DNA from: Cyanoderma ruficeps
Taxonomy: Eukaryota > Chordata > Aves > Passeriformes > Timaliidae
NCBI GenBank assembly: GCA_008694505.1
Contig: VZDJ01000052.1
Location: forward strand, 7,997,955-8,061,954
Reading direction: 5' to 3'
Length of the DNA: 64,000 nt
The position numbers and the translations under genes were made by a program. The notes below the pieces were generated by a model that was given only the letters and a program-made list of their open reading frames with translations, did no database searches and was not told where the DNA came from. Positions 37,601-59,150 of this stretch are shown here, piece by piece (the first letter of the stretch is position 1; each line of letters starts with the position of its first letter).

Positions 37601-39540
37601 TTCCCCCCTGTTTTGTAAATCCAGTGCTCTGAAAGCACTTGCCAGAGAAATTCTCCTGCCTTCCCTTGAGGAAAGTGAGACTCAAACCTACTGATTGGAT
37701 ATGATGGGATGTCTTATAACTCTGCCCAGGGGTGAAGCTCTGTGGTGAGCATCAGTATAATGTTGATTTAGATTTGGTAGATCTGGAGTTTCCAACTTCA
37801 CCTGAGTTACTGTAAGAAATAGCAGGAACAGCTGTACTGGGAGAAGAATGATGATGCGAGACAAACTCGGAATCAGTTTTTTGTTCATTTGTGGGGAAAA
37901 AAAAGCTTTATTTCTTCTGCTTCTCAAAAGAATTCTTGCTGGGAATTCAATGCGGTCAAGAAAGCACAAAGAGATCAGATTGGCAACCTGCCTTGTGCAG
38001 CTTTCAGGAGCACGAAGGGAGGATTTGGGATGCAGGGACTTGGTGCTCCATGAGAAGGCTGAACAATTTCCAGCCTTTCTGCTGACACACAGACTCAGCC
38101 AGGAGCCCCAATGTTCTCAGCTGCTCCATCTAGAAACGGTCCAGAAGTGGATCTGACAATTCCAGCCCTAATTTCCCCCTAGGATATGTTTCTCTTTGTA
38201 GGTTCTCATTCAGGAGCTGCTGCTCGAAATCCTAGCTTTTGTTCTCTTGGAGAACAAAATTTTTATTTCTCTGGGAGAAGTAATCAGCAAGTAAAGAATG
38301 GATGTGAAATCCTTTCCTGCACAGAAAGTCCTCATGTCCTGGAAATACCTCATCAGTAACTGGAGAGTAACTTCCAGTACAAAGAATATCCACCACGTGG
38401 CAATTTGTAAGCAGCAGGATGGCAAAGCCTTTGGAGAAGGAGCAGGTGAGAGATTTCCTGTTGAACTGGCTCATGGAAGTGTGGAGGGAACAGAAACAGT
38501 GCTGAAAACTCAGCCTGAGGAGTTAAATAGTGCAACTGTTGAGTTCAGTGTATCAGGAGAGAGATACTCTGTCAGGTACTGATGTCAACGATGCAAGTGT
38601 TCTGATCCATTGCCAGAAGAGTCCCTTTACAAGAAGTGAGTCGTCCCCTGCAGAAGGTGCTTTAAAATACACCAAAAAACCCTGAAGAAGCAGATCTTCC
38701 AGATTTTCTTTCTTAAAGCTAATTCCCTACGTGGTGATGTTACAAAGCAGCGTTTATCATCCCTTATTTGTATTTATCAGGCATGGATGTGCACTTTTTC
38801 CTTTACTCAGCCTTTTTATACCGAGTAACAGGGTGTGAGCCATCACTTGTAACATTCACCACAAAAACACCTTAATTTAAAATAAATTGTAGCATGGCAA
38901 TTACTGCAATGAATTCCTTTGATCCCCGAGCTCGTGTTGAAATGAGGTTTTATTGACTTTGCATGGAACTGCCAGAAGGCAGTCAACACAGTGGCAGCTT
39001 TCCTTCCCTCCCTAATTTCTGTGGAAGCGGCCGAACTGTCATGAAAAGACAGGTGCATGAAATTTTCTCCTGAAAACTAAACTCCAAGAGGCTCAGAGGA
39101 ATGAGAAAAACAGTGAAAAAATACAACTGTGTATAGTTCCTGTCTATTTTTAAGACTGCAGAAATGCCTAAATGCTTGCAACAGCTGCTCCATAAGCATT
39201 CATGGTGCTCACTCACCGTGCCCTGTGCTGCAGCACATTCCCATTTTCTGAAATGCTTCTGTCCCCTTTCACCTCTATGTATAATAAGTCTCTGCTGCAT
39301 CATTGTCACTGTGCTTAAGAGATACAGTATTATTCTGAGAGCAGACCCATTTTTATGGATAGGCTTACTGATGTTTGCTGATTTATTTTATATTCTGGCT
39401 GGCAAATCCTCAAAGAAACCGTTCAACTTGCTTAGAATTCAGTTTAACCTCTCCTTTTCTGGTTAAAAGAAGTTCTGGTTTTCAAATCCTCATTCAATGG
39501 AAACAAACCAAAAAAGAAAAATGAGATGACTCCAGATACG
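28618..39540. other. Intergenic, no supported gene
   Basis: About 10.9 kb up to the MDH1 3' end. It contains a 17-base assembly gap (35,361-35,377), a short CT run near 32,502 and a T-run near 33,684. An AT-rich non-repetitive block at 37,080-37,480 looks like a conserved element. The longest open frame (minus strand 31,576-32,406, 276 codons) has no recognisable domain. No RNA gene was identified. Confidence 0.55.
35361..35377. other. Assembly gap, 17 N
   Basis: Seventeen N followed by an A-rich stretch (to about 35,407). Probably an unresolved homopolymer or low-complexity site. Confidence 0.99.
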
Positions 39541-39779
39541 ACAGACCAAGATTTACTTTAGTACAAGGCAGAAGCTTCTGTTAGAACAGGACAGACACCA
39601 ACTCAGGCAAAGGGAAATGTTAGTCATTACAAAAGCCAGTAATGCTTAAAGTTTAAACTAATTTCCCTCAGTTTCCTAAAATAGGCTTTCTGGGCTTTTT
39701 TTTTTTTTATCTTGTACTATCAAACTGTGTTAGTTGCATAACTAAAACATGCAAATAAAGTGCAACAGACTACTCTTAG

Positions 39780-40293
39780 CCAACATCTGATCGAACAACT
39801 TTTAATATTCCTATTGACAAACATCGTAAAGCATAACCAGAGTGAACTGTGTTTACTTGAAGTCTGTCCAGTGATAGACTTGGGTCACTGAACTACTGGT
39901 TGAAGGAGAATTACTGGCATTCTAATTTCATTTTCAGTTGAGACACGGGATGCTGACGTGCTCGCTAGGACGTGTTCCAGTAGTGCCAAACTCGAATCAA
40001 AACTCAGATTGTGCGTTAGTAGCCAAGGCAAACAATTATCCTGTACCATACACAGAAAGCAACTAGGATCGAACAGACAAGAAGTTTGGTCAACAAACTA
40101 GTTTGACTTCTTTAATAATATCTTGCTAATAACTCAAAAGAGGCACGACAGTACCAGTAAGCATATGAACTTTAAAATGCACAATGGCCACAGACATTGG
40201 ACTTGGATACAGTAGTGGTGGTTGGTGGCAGACCTACAGACGGCTTCTCGATTCTTCCACTCTTACATGGTTTTGTATTTCCTCCTGACCTAG
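39780..40293 (-). other. MDH1: MDH1 3' untranslated region (approximate)
   Basis: Sequence following the TGA stop on the minus strand. The nearest poly(A)-signal-like hexamer is ATTAAA (plus-strand tttaat, 39,801-39,806), giving a UTR of about 0.5 kb. An AATAAA (plus-strand tttatt near 39,381) would give a longer form. The first 57 bases are an open in-frame extension described separately. The true end needs transcript data. Confidence 0.5.
40234..40293 (-). CDS. MDH1: MDH1 read-through extension with peroxisomal signal
   Basis: After the TGA stop (40,294-40,296) the frame stays open for 19 codons, LGQEEIQNHVRVEESRSRL, then TAG at 40,234-40,236. The stop is followed by CTA, giving TGA CTA, the established high-read-through context. 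The last three residues Ser-Arg-Leu form a type 1 peroxisomal targeting signal. In mammals MDH1 has exactly this arrangement, producing the peroxisomal isoform MDH1x from a few percent of translation events. Its presence here is direct sequence evidence; actual read-through in this bird is inferred. Confidence 0.8.
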   Translation of the reverse strand, partial: LGQEEIQNHVRVEESRSRL

Positions 40294-50878
<10,585 letters not shown>

Positions 50879-51003
50879 GTCTGCGGGAAGAAGCAGCGAG
50901 TCCGCCAAACGCTCGAGGTCACCTCTGCGGCGCGACTGCGGCCGTGGCAGCGCTGCGCCGAGGCACCGTGGAGAGGCGGGGGGCGCGGCCGCGCGCGGCC
51001 GCC

Positions 51004-51016
51004 TGGGGGCTGTAGT
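51004..51016 (-). promoter_or_regulatory. ZNF143-like motif (minus)
   Basis: Minus-strand ACTACAGCCCCCA fits the bidirectional-promoter motif ACTAYRNNNCCCR, bound by ZNF143. It lies 126 bases upstream of the MDH1 ATG. Confidence 0.65.
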
Positions 51017-51056
51017 CGCGGTCGCCACCAACCCACGCCGCTCCGCTGCCGGAGAG

Positions 51057-51077
51057 AACTTCAACTCCCAGCGTGCC
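51057..51077 (+). promoter_or_regulatory. ZNF143-like motif (plus)
   Basis: Plus-strand AACTTCAACTCCCAGCGTG followed by CC closely matches the extended ZNF143 site (ACTACAAnTCCCAGCATGC type). It faces the opposite way to the motif 40 bases to its left. Confidence 0.7.
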
Positions 51078-51286
51078 TCGGGGGCGGGGCGCCACACCCC
51101 CGCGCGCCATTGGCGGTTGCCGCTCCCCTCCTCGCCCCATTCGTTGTAGGGCAGCGCGGCTCCGGAGGGGTTGGGCCGTTAGGGGGCGAAGCGCGATTGG
51201 GAGGGGTGGGGGGGCTGCGGCAAGCGCGGGTTTCCCTTACCGCACATGCGCGCTCAGCGATGGGGATGCAGAGGGAGGGCGATGGT

Positions 51287-51312
51287 GGGGGGGGGGGGGN
51301 NNNNNNNNNNNN
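51287..51312. repeat. Poly-G tract followed by a 13-N gap
   Basis: Thirteen G (51,287-51,299) run into 13 N (51,300-51,312) in the shared promoter. The G-run could form a G-quadruplex and probably stalled sequencing. Confidence 0.95.
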
Positions 51313-51599
51313 CGGCACGCGCGGTTGCTGCGGTGACGCGCGGGACCGACCCCGGTGCCGGCGGCGCCGCTCCCGCCCCGCGATCCCGGAGCGCTCGGTG
51401 GGTGCGAGTGCCGCGTCCTGCCCTGCCCTGCGGGACAGCCTCCCCGGGGCATCCCGGAGCCGCGAGCCCGGGCCGGGCAGAGCCTTCCCCCCGCGTTCCC
51501 CTCGCGTTCCCCCCGCGTTCCCCTCCTGCCCGGCCTCCTCTGAGGAGCTGCCGGCGCGTCCCCAGCGCCTTGCCCTGGGGTGCTCCACGCTTGATGAAA

Positions 51600-54500
51600 T
51601 CCTGCCGTCCTGTTGCTCGGTCCTTTCCTTTCTATTTTCTGGGAAGGCTGAGAGCCTACCTGTGCTATTCCGCTGGTAGAACTGCGCGGCTAAAGTAGCG
51701 ATCGCTTGTAAAAAAAATAAAGCTGCTCGTTTACTTGTGTTCCGAATTGTTGAGTGAAGTAAATTCCTTTTGGCGTGGCTGTAAGGGAGTCTGGTACTGA
51801 CATAAATACATCAGCAGAATAGAGCTCCATAAACTGTGTTTTTAGGGTGTAAAAGAAGGTAAATCAATCAATCTCAGTTGATTTTTCTTTTCCCTCAGAT
51901 CCTGTTAGTTAAGAGTTTAGTGAAGGTCTCACTTGTCCCGGTATTTTTTCTGCAGGATTAGTTTTAAATCTTACTCTAGCCCTTATAATAGGTAATAACA
52001 CAGAGTTTTTCAGTGTGCCCTAAGATGCTTTACCCTGGTGACTCTTCACCTTTTCGCACCCTGACATTGTACAGACTCAATTAACACTATTTAAGATTAA
52101 GATTTAAATATACACAAACCCTGATGAGGACCCACATAAGGTAATTTCCACTGACCATAATTGCTTCAGCGTAAATTGATTTCTTGTCAATTTCCAGCTA
52201 AACCAATGTTAGCAGGCTGTAAACTGATTTGTCAGTGTCAGCATAGCAGATTGTATTGATTTAATGTATTTCAGTTCAGAGCTTAACTTGAAACTTTCAA
52301 ACTTTCTTCTGTAGGTAAGACTCTTCTTATTCTTTAATCTTTTTTTTTTGCCCAGGCTCCTGGAATTATTTGCTGTTGGAGATAACAACAAATCTCCTTG
52401 CTTTGTGTTGAAAGTGATTTGTTTTGATGCAAAGCCACGTGTAAATGTTTTTGTTTGTCATTTTGTTTATCAGTTTATTTTCAATCCCAGTATCATTCGC
52501 CCAAGATGGACTCAGCTGTCGTCTGTGCTGATTTAACTAAAGATACTGTAAAATGTTGCCTTTTATGAATGTGGCGTGATTTTTAAAGTCAGCGGCACTT
52601 AACGGTTCTAGTATTTCCTTCTTAAAGTTTGTTTCTACTTGTTAAGCTTTAATGTTTTCCAAGCAAAATTTAAATGTAATTTTTAAAAATATTCTTTAAT
52701 GCTCCCCAATGTTTCATTAATATGAGTCTTTTGCACAGCACCGTAAGCCAAAATTCTGCACAAACGGAAACATTACGTGCAAATGAATTAATGGAAATTA
52801 AGTGTGCACGTGAGTTGGGCTCTTGGCTAACTCTTCAAATACACTTTGCAATTTTTTCCCACTCAAATGATATAGAATTATGTGGAAATCGGTAATTAGA
52901 CAACAGTCTGAAGTGTTAAGATGTTTTAATCTCCATTTCCTGGCGATTAAGTATTATTTTTCAAGGCAACTAGTAGTTTTGATGGGTAGTGTGCCAGAAT
53001 TATCTCTTAATTTTAAAAAAAAATATTTTAAAATTACTTATTCTCTGTTAACAGCTGGCTGTGTTCTTTAGCTGTATTTTGGATGGGATTTTCTTTTACT
53101 TCATTGCCATCTATAGAAACTGATGAATATTTTCAGGTAAGTTTTTACACTTAATTTTCAATAATTTGTGAAGTTTCCTTTTTATCATCCTGTCTATGTC
53201 TAATACAGGGTTTTTTAATCTTACACATTTAGTTACAATTGTTGTTACCAAGTCATGTCTCTTGTAGCTAAGTCTGGGTGATATAATTAACATTTAAAAT
53301 GCTCAAGGCTGTTTAAGAAAAATTAACTGTGCAATGGCCCAGTTCAAACCTAGAAATGCTAGAATTGAAATGGTTTGTAAATCTCTTCTGCATTCTGGGC
53401 CAAGGGAATAATAGTAAGAGATTTTTTCAGAAATAAGGTAAAACATCACAAAAAATACTGAAATGGGATGAAGAGGATCAAAAGCTATTTTGTAAAGTGA
53501 AAAATCTAGAATAGATTTTTTAAAAGATAAAGATAGAGATAGAATAAGAACTATTACAATTGTGGTTTAAAAAATTAATACAGGGTTGGGGTTTTTTTAT
53601 TCCTCCTGCCAATGTCCCAAACATCATTTTTCACTGTTCATTTCTAAACTTCAGTCCTGTAATACTGCATGGACATTAAATGTCATGATAAAACTAATCT
53701 ATAAATTCCACTTATAATCCAAATTTTCTTTTTGCTGTGGTGAAAACTTTCTTTCTAAAGGAGAAATTTTACCTTCTATGGAAGCGGTTTCATTTTTTAT
53801 TGCTTACTTTTAATTTCTTAACAGCTTAGTTGGTTTTTTTTAATTGAAGATGGGTAATTAATCGTTGATTTCTACAATGTTCAGCATGTTTTTAATAGGT
53901 AGCAAGGATGCAATAACACATCCTGCCTACGAAGAGACACAAATGATCTATAGCTGGCATGTAATGTGTATTAGGAATCTTTATGAACTATTCAGGAGTC
54001 AAATATTAGTAAAAATTGTGAACAGAGTTATTTTTTATTTGTTTTCCCTAAGTAGGGAAGATCTGAGGTGGGTGCTGGGGTGCCCAAAGGGGTTCAGGGC
54101 TCCATCCCTGCCCAGAGGGGGTGGTGGCACCCCCAGAGCTGAGGGACTCTGGAGGATCTGTCCTCAGCCACCACCTGAGCACCACTTTTGGAGGGTTTTC
54201 TTCTCACAGTTGTTACAGAGGATCCCTGTTTCAAAACAAAGCCAAACAAAAGCAACCCACAAACCAAACCACCACCACGGGCACGCACACGGGGCACAAA
54301 GACTTGGGCACATTGGCTGTAAATTCAACTTTGATCAGCTTTGAATTATTGCAAAGTGAACAGAGGAGTCGTGTTCCTGGTGCAGGAGAAGTAGCATGAC
54401 TGGATTTTTCTGCCTGAACACAAACCTGTCTTTCTCTTGGTTGAACAGGGGGTTTGTGACAGCAATTGTGTGGGTTTTTCTACTCACCAAGAGGCAGGTT

Positions 54501-57500
54501 GGTGTTCTAAAGAGGAGATGACCTGTGTAACAATTCAAGTTCTACCAAAGCAAACCTTGTACTTTTAAAGTTAATTCATTGCAACATTAAAAAGCCCCAG
54601 CCCGAACACCAGCACCCTTTCCCCCCACTCGATGTAAACATTAAGCTGATCTCCTTGGTGAGTTTTTGAAATGAGGCAAGCATTCAGTCAAGTGAAACAA
54701 TTTAGTCAAGGGAAACAGGCCCTACTGAAAACAAATCTTTGCTTTTTCTCTCCTATGACTTTCTTTTGCATTTGTTCATTATAACCTGACAACCAAGTAA
54801 CACATTTTGAACAAGAAGTTAGCAACCATTATGAAGATTTTCCATTTTCTGGGCTTCCTTTATCCATCCTTTCCGTGTCAGGATGACTGATGAATGCTCT
54901 TCCATGCCAAATCTCTTGCATAATTCCAAGAGTTTTTCTCATTAGGCTTATTGCTATGAATTGTGGTCTCATAGTTTGCTTAAAATATTTCAGCTTGTTT
55001 TACAACATCCGTGTGAATTTATTTCTGTATTTTCATGGGATTAAATTCTTAGTAGCTGCCACTGTACAGACTAAATTTTTCTCCGTTTTTCCCCCCAAGA
55101 ATTGAATAGTGTTTCAAAGGAAACATCCCCAGAAATACCAGTGCAAGGAGAACGATGTCTTACAGCGTTGATTTTTTGAAGTTGATTGTATAAAATATAA
55201 TTCTTTATGGAAAGGAAATACTGATAACTTTTTAATCTTAATGGCATCATTCATATGTGAAATGTAATTTTCAAACATGAGTTTATCAGTTGTAAGAGGC
55301 AACTAAACCTTTTGTTTCCTGTATGGAGGTTTTTCTGCTGTTGAACAGATTCATTTTGGTATCTGGCCTGCTTTTGGAAACCTGATCCAAACCTATTTTT
55401 AGGCAGCAGCAGAGTCTATGGGTGGCTTTAATAGTATATATGTTTCTAATACTGACCATATTCAGTGTCTACTGATAGTTGAGTAAAGAAAGAAGGAATT
55501 TTCTTTGTTCATTCTGCTCACATTAACACAAGCCCTCTCTGCACATGCCTGTATTCATCCAGTTGCACACTGCAGAGCTGAACTACCCCAGCTCTGAGTG
55601 AAATTGGAGGCCCCTGGTTCCAGTTCTGTGGACTTTATTGTCCATACCAGTGCTGCATAACTTGGACTTTCCTGGTGCCCAAGAACAGACATGCAAAGAT
55701 GTTTTTGGTGTGTTTTTTAGTTCAGTGTTGGAACCTGTGAGAAAAGTCCTCAGGGTCGTGCTCGAAGAAGATGTTAGAAATGTTGGGCCTGTCCTGAAGT
55801 CATTTAGAGTTGTCCTGTCAGGCTGGGATGGTGGTGAGGAATTAGTTAATTTGAACTCAGGGTAGTCATGTGCCCAGCATGAAGGAGAAGGGAACAATGG
55901 CCACAGAAAAAAAAAAAAATTGGGAAATTGACTGTTTGTATCATGACACAACTGATGGGACGGTGTTGCATCTTTGGATGAAGGAGGCTTCTCCACGAAG
56001 TAATCAGACTACAGGAATCATGATTGCAGTTTGTGTTTTTCTGGTTTCCTTTTTGAATGATACAACTGTGCCTTTTTGCTCAACTTCCCTTACTCTTATC
56101 TGTATAGAGCAGCCAGGGTAAAGCACTAACCCAGGTGTGGTGAAAAAATGGGACCTTAATTGGACAAAAGCCTTTTGAAAGCTTGGAGTCCTATTGGAAA
56201 GGTGTTACTCTTGTCTGTGTACTAGAATACACACTTTGAATAGATCATGTGCATTTTTCTCATGGCCTGCAATCCCATTTGTTTACAATAATGGGCCAGG
56301 TAGTGTTTTTCAAGTTGCTTGGTGTCTGATTTGGGAGAATATAGACTATTGGAGAATATAAAGTCTAAAATGGCCTTTTCCTTTTCTGGCTGCCTGACAT
56401 CCAGAGTCTGGCCTCAGCACGTGTTAGGCAAGGGAGCTAGAAATAAACCACAGTTAAATGATGGGTTTGTATCTCCAGGTGGTGCATGAATTCCTGGTTG
56501 AAGACTGAAGAAAAACTAATTTTACTAAAGCAAGAAACAACAGGACATTAAGCTACTGCACCAGCTTTAGATGCACGCTTCAGAAATTTTTTTTTGCTGC
56601 TCAGCATTATTCAGTAATCTTTAACTCAAATTGCAGGAAATATTTGAAATTCCATTCTAACAATATCCAACAGAGAATATTAAAGAAGCATTAAATTTCA
56701 AATGCCTAAGGGAAAATGTTCCCTTGCAGCACCGTGGGCATTTGGATCTCAGTAGTATCTGCAGTATTATAGTCTAGTATTATGCTTTACTTGGTCTAAA
56801 ATGAAAGCCCAATTTTATTTCTTCTCCAAAAACTTGGCATACTGCAGTGAAAAATAATTTACTGGAGTGTTGTTTTTTTAATACACTGCAACTAACTTTA
56901 AAGCTTCCTCCCACTATGGCTTTTTGTAATCTGATCCTTTCATTAAGACTTCAAATATATTCCCAAAGACTTATCTCAGTGCTTTCTTTGCTAATTTACA
57001 AGTTTAAAAGATTCCAAAGTTACCTAAGAAGTTTTTCTCGTTCTGTGCAATTTTTCTAAATAAGACAAAACTTTTGAGTCCCTTTGTAAATATGTAAATC
57101 ACCAAATAGAGGAATTAATACACTCTTAAGAAACGGGTAATATGAGAACTGAAAATGGGGTTTAATAATATACCCACACAATTCTGGGCTGGGTAATTTG
57201 GCAAAGCCATCAGTGAATTCATGATAAAAATGCTGAAACCTATGCTATATAAAGGTTATAACCTATATATGCTGTATTGGATAGGAAAGCTATTTTGGAA
57301 GTGAATCCTCAGCTTACAAGGTTTGGGGGAAGGAATAAAAGTGTATCTAAGAGGTTTACAGAATCACTAGCTCGACCATCTTTCTTACCATCTAAGTATT
57401 TCAGTGTTGCCAGAGCAAGCACAAGTGTTTTGTTTCTGTTGGAAAAAATAAGATCTGTGGTCTTTAGAGAAATAGAACAGGGCTCTTCTCCAACAGTTAT

Positions 57501-58190
57501 GGGTTTTGGAGACAGATTTGGGATTTTTAGTCACTCTGGCAAATTCCTCTAAATTCCTGAAAACTCACTCTTGTCTGTTTTTGTGAGGAATATAAATCCT
57601 CTTGTAAATCCTCTAGCTACCATCTTTACTTGCATACATTTATTTTGGTTCTCTTTTCACACCATAACTGCAAATTAGTACCTTAAAAAGCTATAGATAC
57701 CACAAGATGTAGCTGATTCTGTACTAAGACAAAAAGAAAATGAAAAAGGTAACAATCAGTAAGAGAAATAACAGCATGATGGTTACTGGAGGGATAAAAG
57801 TCTCAACAAACATATGAAACTTAAAAGTAATTTAGTTATGAGAAAACCCCCTGGCAACTGCAAATTTCACGAAAACAGAAATTGAGTAAGACCTTTTGGA
57901 GTGGAGGATTACTGAAAAAAAATATAATAACGTCATTTGGCAGACTGCTGAAGAGCTGAGTAGCTTTTCACGATTGTATTTTGTGTAATTTCATCTGGCA
58001 AATTTAACATTCCTGTTAAAGAAATCAGACTATGTTGACATCTCGGACAGGTAATCAGGCACTGCATTTACTGCTTCCCATCTCTGCAGCAACCGTAAAA
58101 CTGTAAAAAATTAGAATTCAGTCAGAAAACAAAATTAACTTTAAAAACCCTATATGAAAACACGTTTTCAAACACAACGTTTAATAAAAG
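51600..58190. other. Probable WDPCP intron, no supported gene
   Basis: AT-rich sequence. One exon-like segment at 53,056-53,136 is described in findings but not accepted. Other open frames are short and featureless. Confidence 0.55.
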
Positions 58191-58600
58191 TTTATTAATA
58201 ATCAGAGGCGGTCAGACCCCGCTCCGCGCTGGAGCGGGGAAAAAGGAGAGGAAGGGGGAAAGAGAAAGAGAAAGAAAACTCCGGGCGCTGCTGTGGGGGA
58301 AAGGAAAAACAAACCCCGCTCACATCCGCAGGGATGAGATCCTGAACTCTGGAATTCCCGGGTAGAGGGGGCGACGGGAGCAGCCCCAAACACCCGCGGG
58401 AGAAACGCGGAGGGGGAAAAGCGACGCAAAAAAAACCCCTCTAAAGGCCACACGTAGCAAAAGGGGGAGAAAGCAGCGAAAACAAAGACAGAAAAGGTTG
58501 AAAAGGCACAAAGCGCTTGTGGCTCCCGTCTCCCGCCCGGAACTCGCGGAGCTCCGCGAAAAGGAGCCGCCGATGGAGGGAACGGCACTGGAACCTTCAG

Positions 58601-58647
58601 TTCCGGGAGGGATCGGGATCGGAACTGTCAGCTCCGGGAGGGATCGG
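58601..58647. repeat. Two-copy tandem repeat, period 31
   Basis: 'tccgggagggatcgg' occurs at 58,602-58,616 and 58,633-58,647, with related flanks containing 'ggaac' and 'tcag'. Confidence 0.85.
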
Positions 58648-58967
58648 CTCTGGAATTATCCGGCGCGGCACTTCCGCCGTCTCTCCCGGCTCAGCGGCCG
58701 CGATGCGTTTTCCGGTCGGTGCTCCCTCCCCTCCGGGCGGCGCCTTCTGGGAGCCGCGTCTGTGTCTGTGCGTGTTTATGTTTTTGTTTCTGTGCTCGTG
58801 TCTGTCTGTTTCTCCGTTTGTTCCTATCCCCGTGCTCTCCTCGCTCGGTTCTTGTCTCTGTGTATTTTGTGCCGTCCCGGGGCCGCCTGGAGCTGCAGCC
58901 GGAGCCTTTCGCTTCTTTGTGTGTTCTCCGCTTGAATTTCGTTTCGCTGCGGACTGGTCGTTCGAGG

Positions 58968-59080
58968 CTTTGTGGATTCCGTCTCTCGGTCCCGGTTCGG
59001 CCGGTCCCGTCTCCTTTTCCCCGGCACTTTGTGGATCCCGTCTCTCGGTCCCGGTTCGGTCTCGTCTCCTTTTCCGGGGC
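58968..59080. repeat. Two-copy tandem repeat, period about 59
   Basis: Both copies contain 'ctttgtggat', 'ccgtctctcggtcccggttc' and 'gtctccttttcc'; the second lacks a few bases in the middle. The arrangement is enhancer-like. Confidence 0.85.
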
Positions 59081-59108
59081 GGGCTCGGCCGGCGCCTCCC
59101 GCGATCCC

Positions 59109-59143
59109 CTCGGCTCATCAGATGCTGTAATAAGTCAGCCGAG
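59109..59143. repeat. Inverted repeat, 7-base arms
   Basis: CTCGGCT at 59,109-59,115 and AGCCGAG at 59,137-59,143, with a 21-base loop, at the right edge of the CpG-rich block. Confidence 0.7.
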
Positions 59144-59150
59144 TCTCCTT

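Larger units (their letters stand above)
58200..59150 (-). other. CpG-rich block, possible LTR in minus orientation
   Basis: A G+C- and CpG-rich block of about 950 bases with sharp edges in AT-rich DNA. It has two internal tandem repeats (period 31 at 58,601-58,647; period about 59 at 58,968-59,080). At its left edge lies an 8-base-arm palindrome TTAATAAA-AG-TTTATTAA containing AATAAA on both strands. Read on the minus strand, repeats upstream and a poly(A) signal at the end resemble an LTR (U3 enhancers, then R). TG...CA ends and a target duplication were not found, so a CpG-island promoter is the alternative. Open frames on both strands reflect low stop-codon density and show no domains. 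Confidence 0.45.

Noticed and set aside
55638..55865. 75-codon open frame with plausible hydrophobic-charged pattern
   Set aside because: Unrecognised, short, no splice sites at useful positions; chance frame is likelier.
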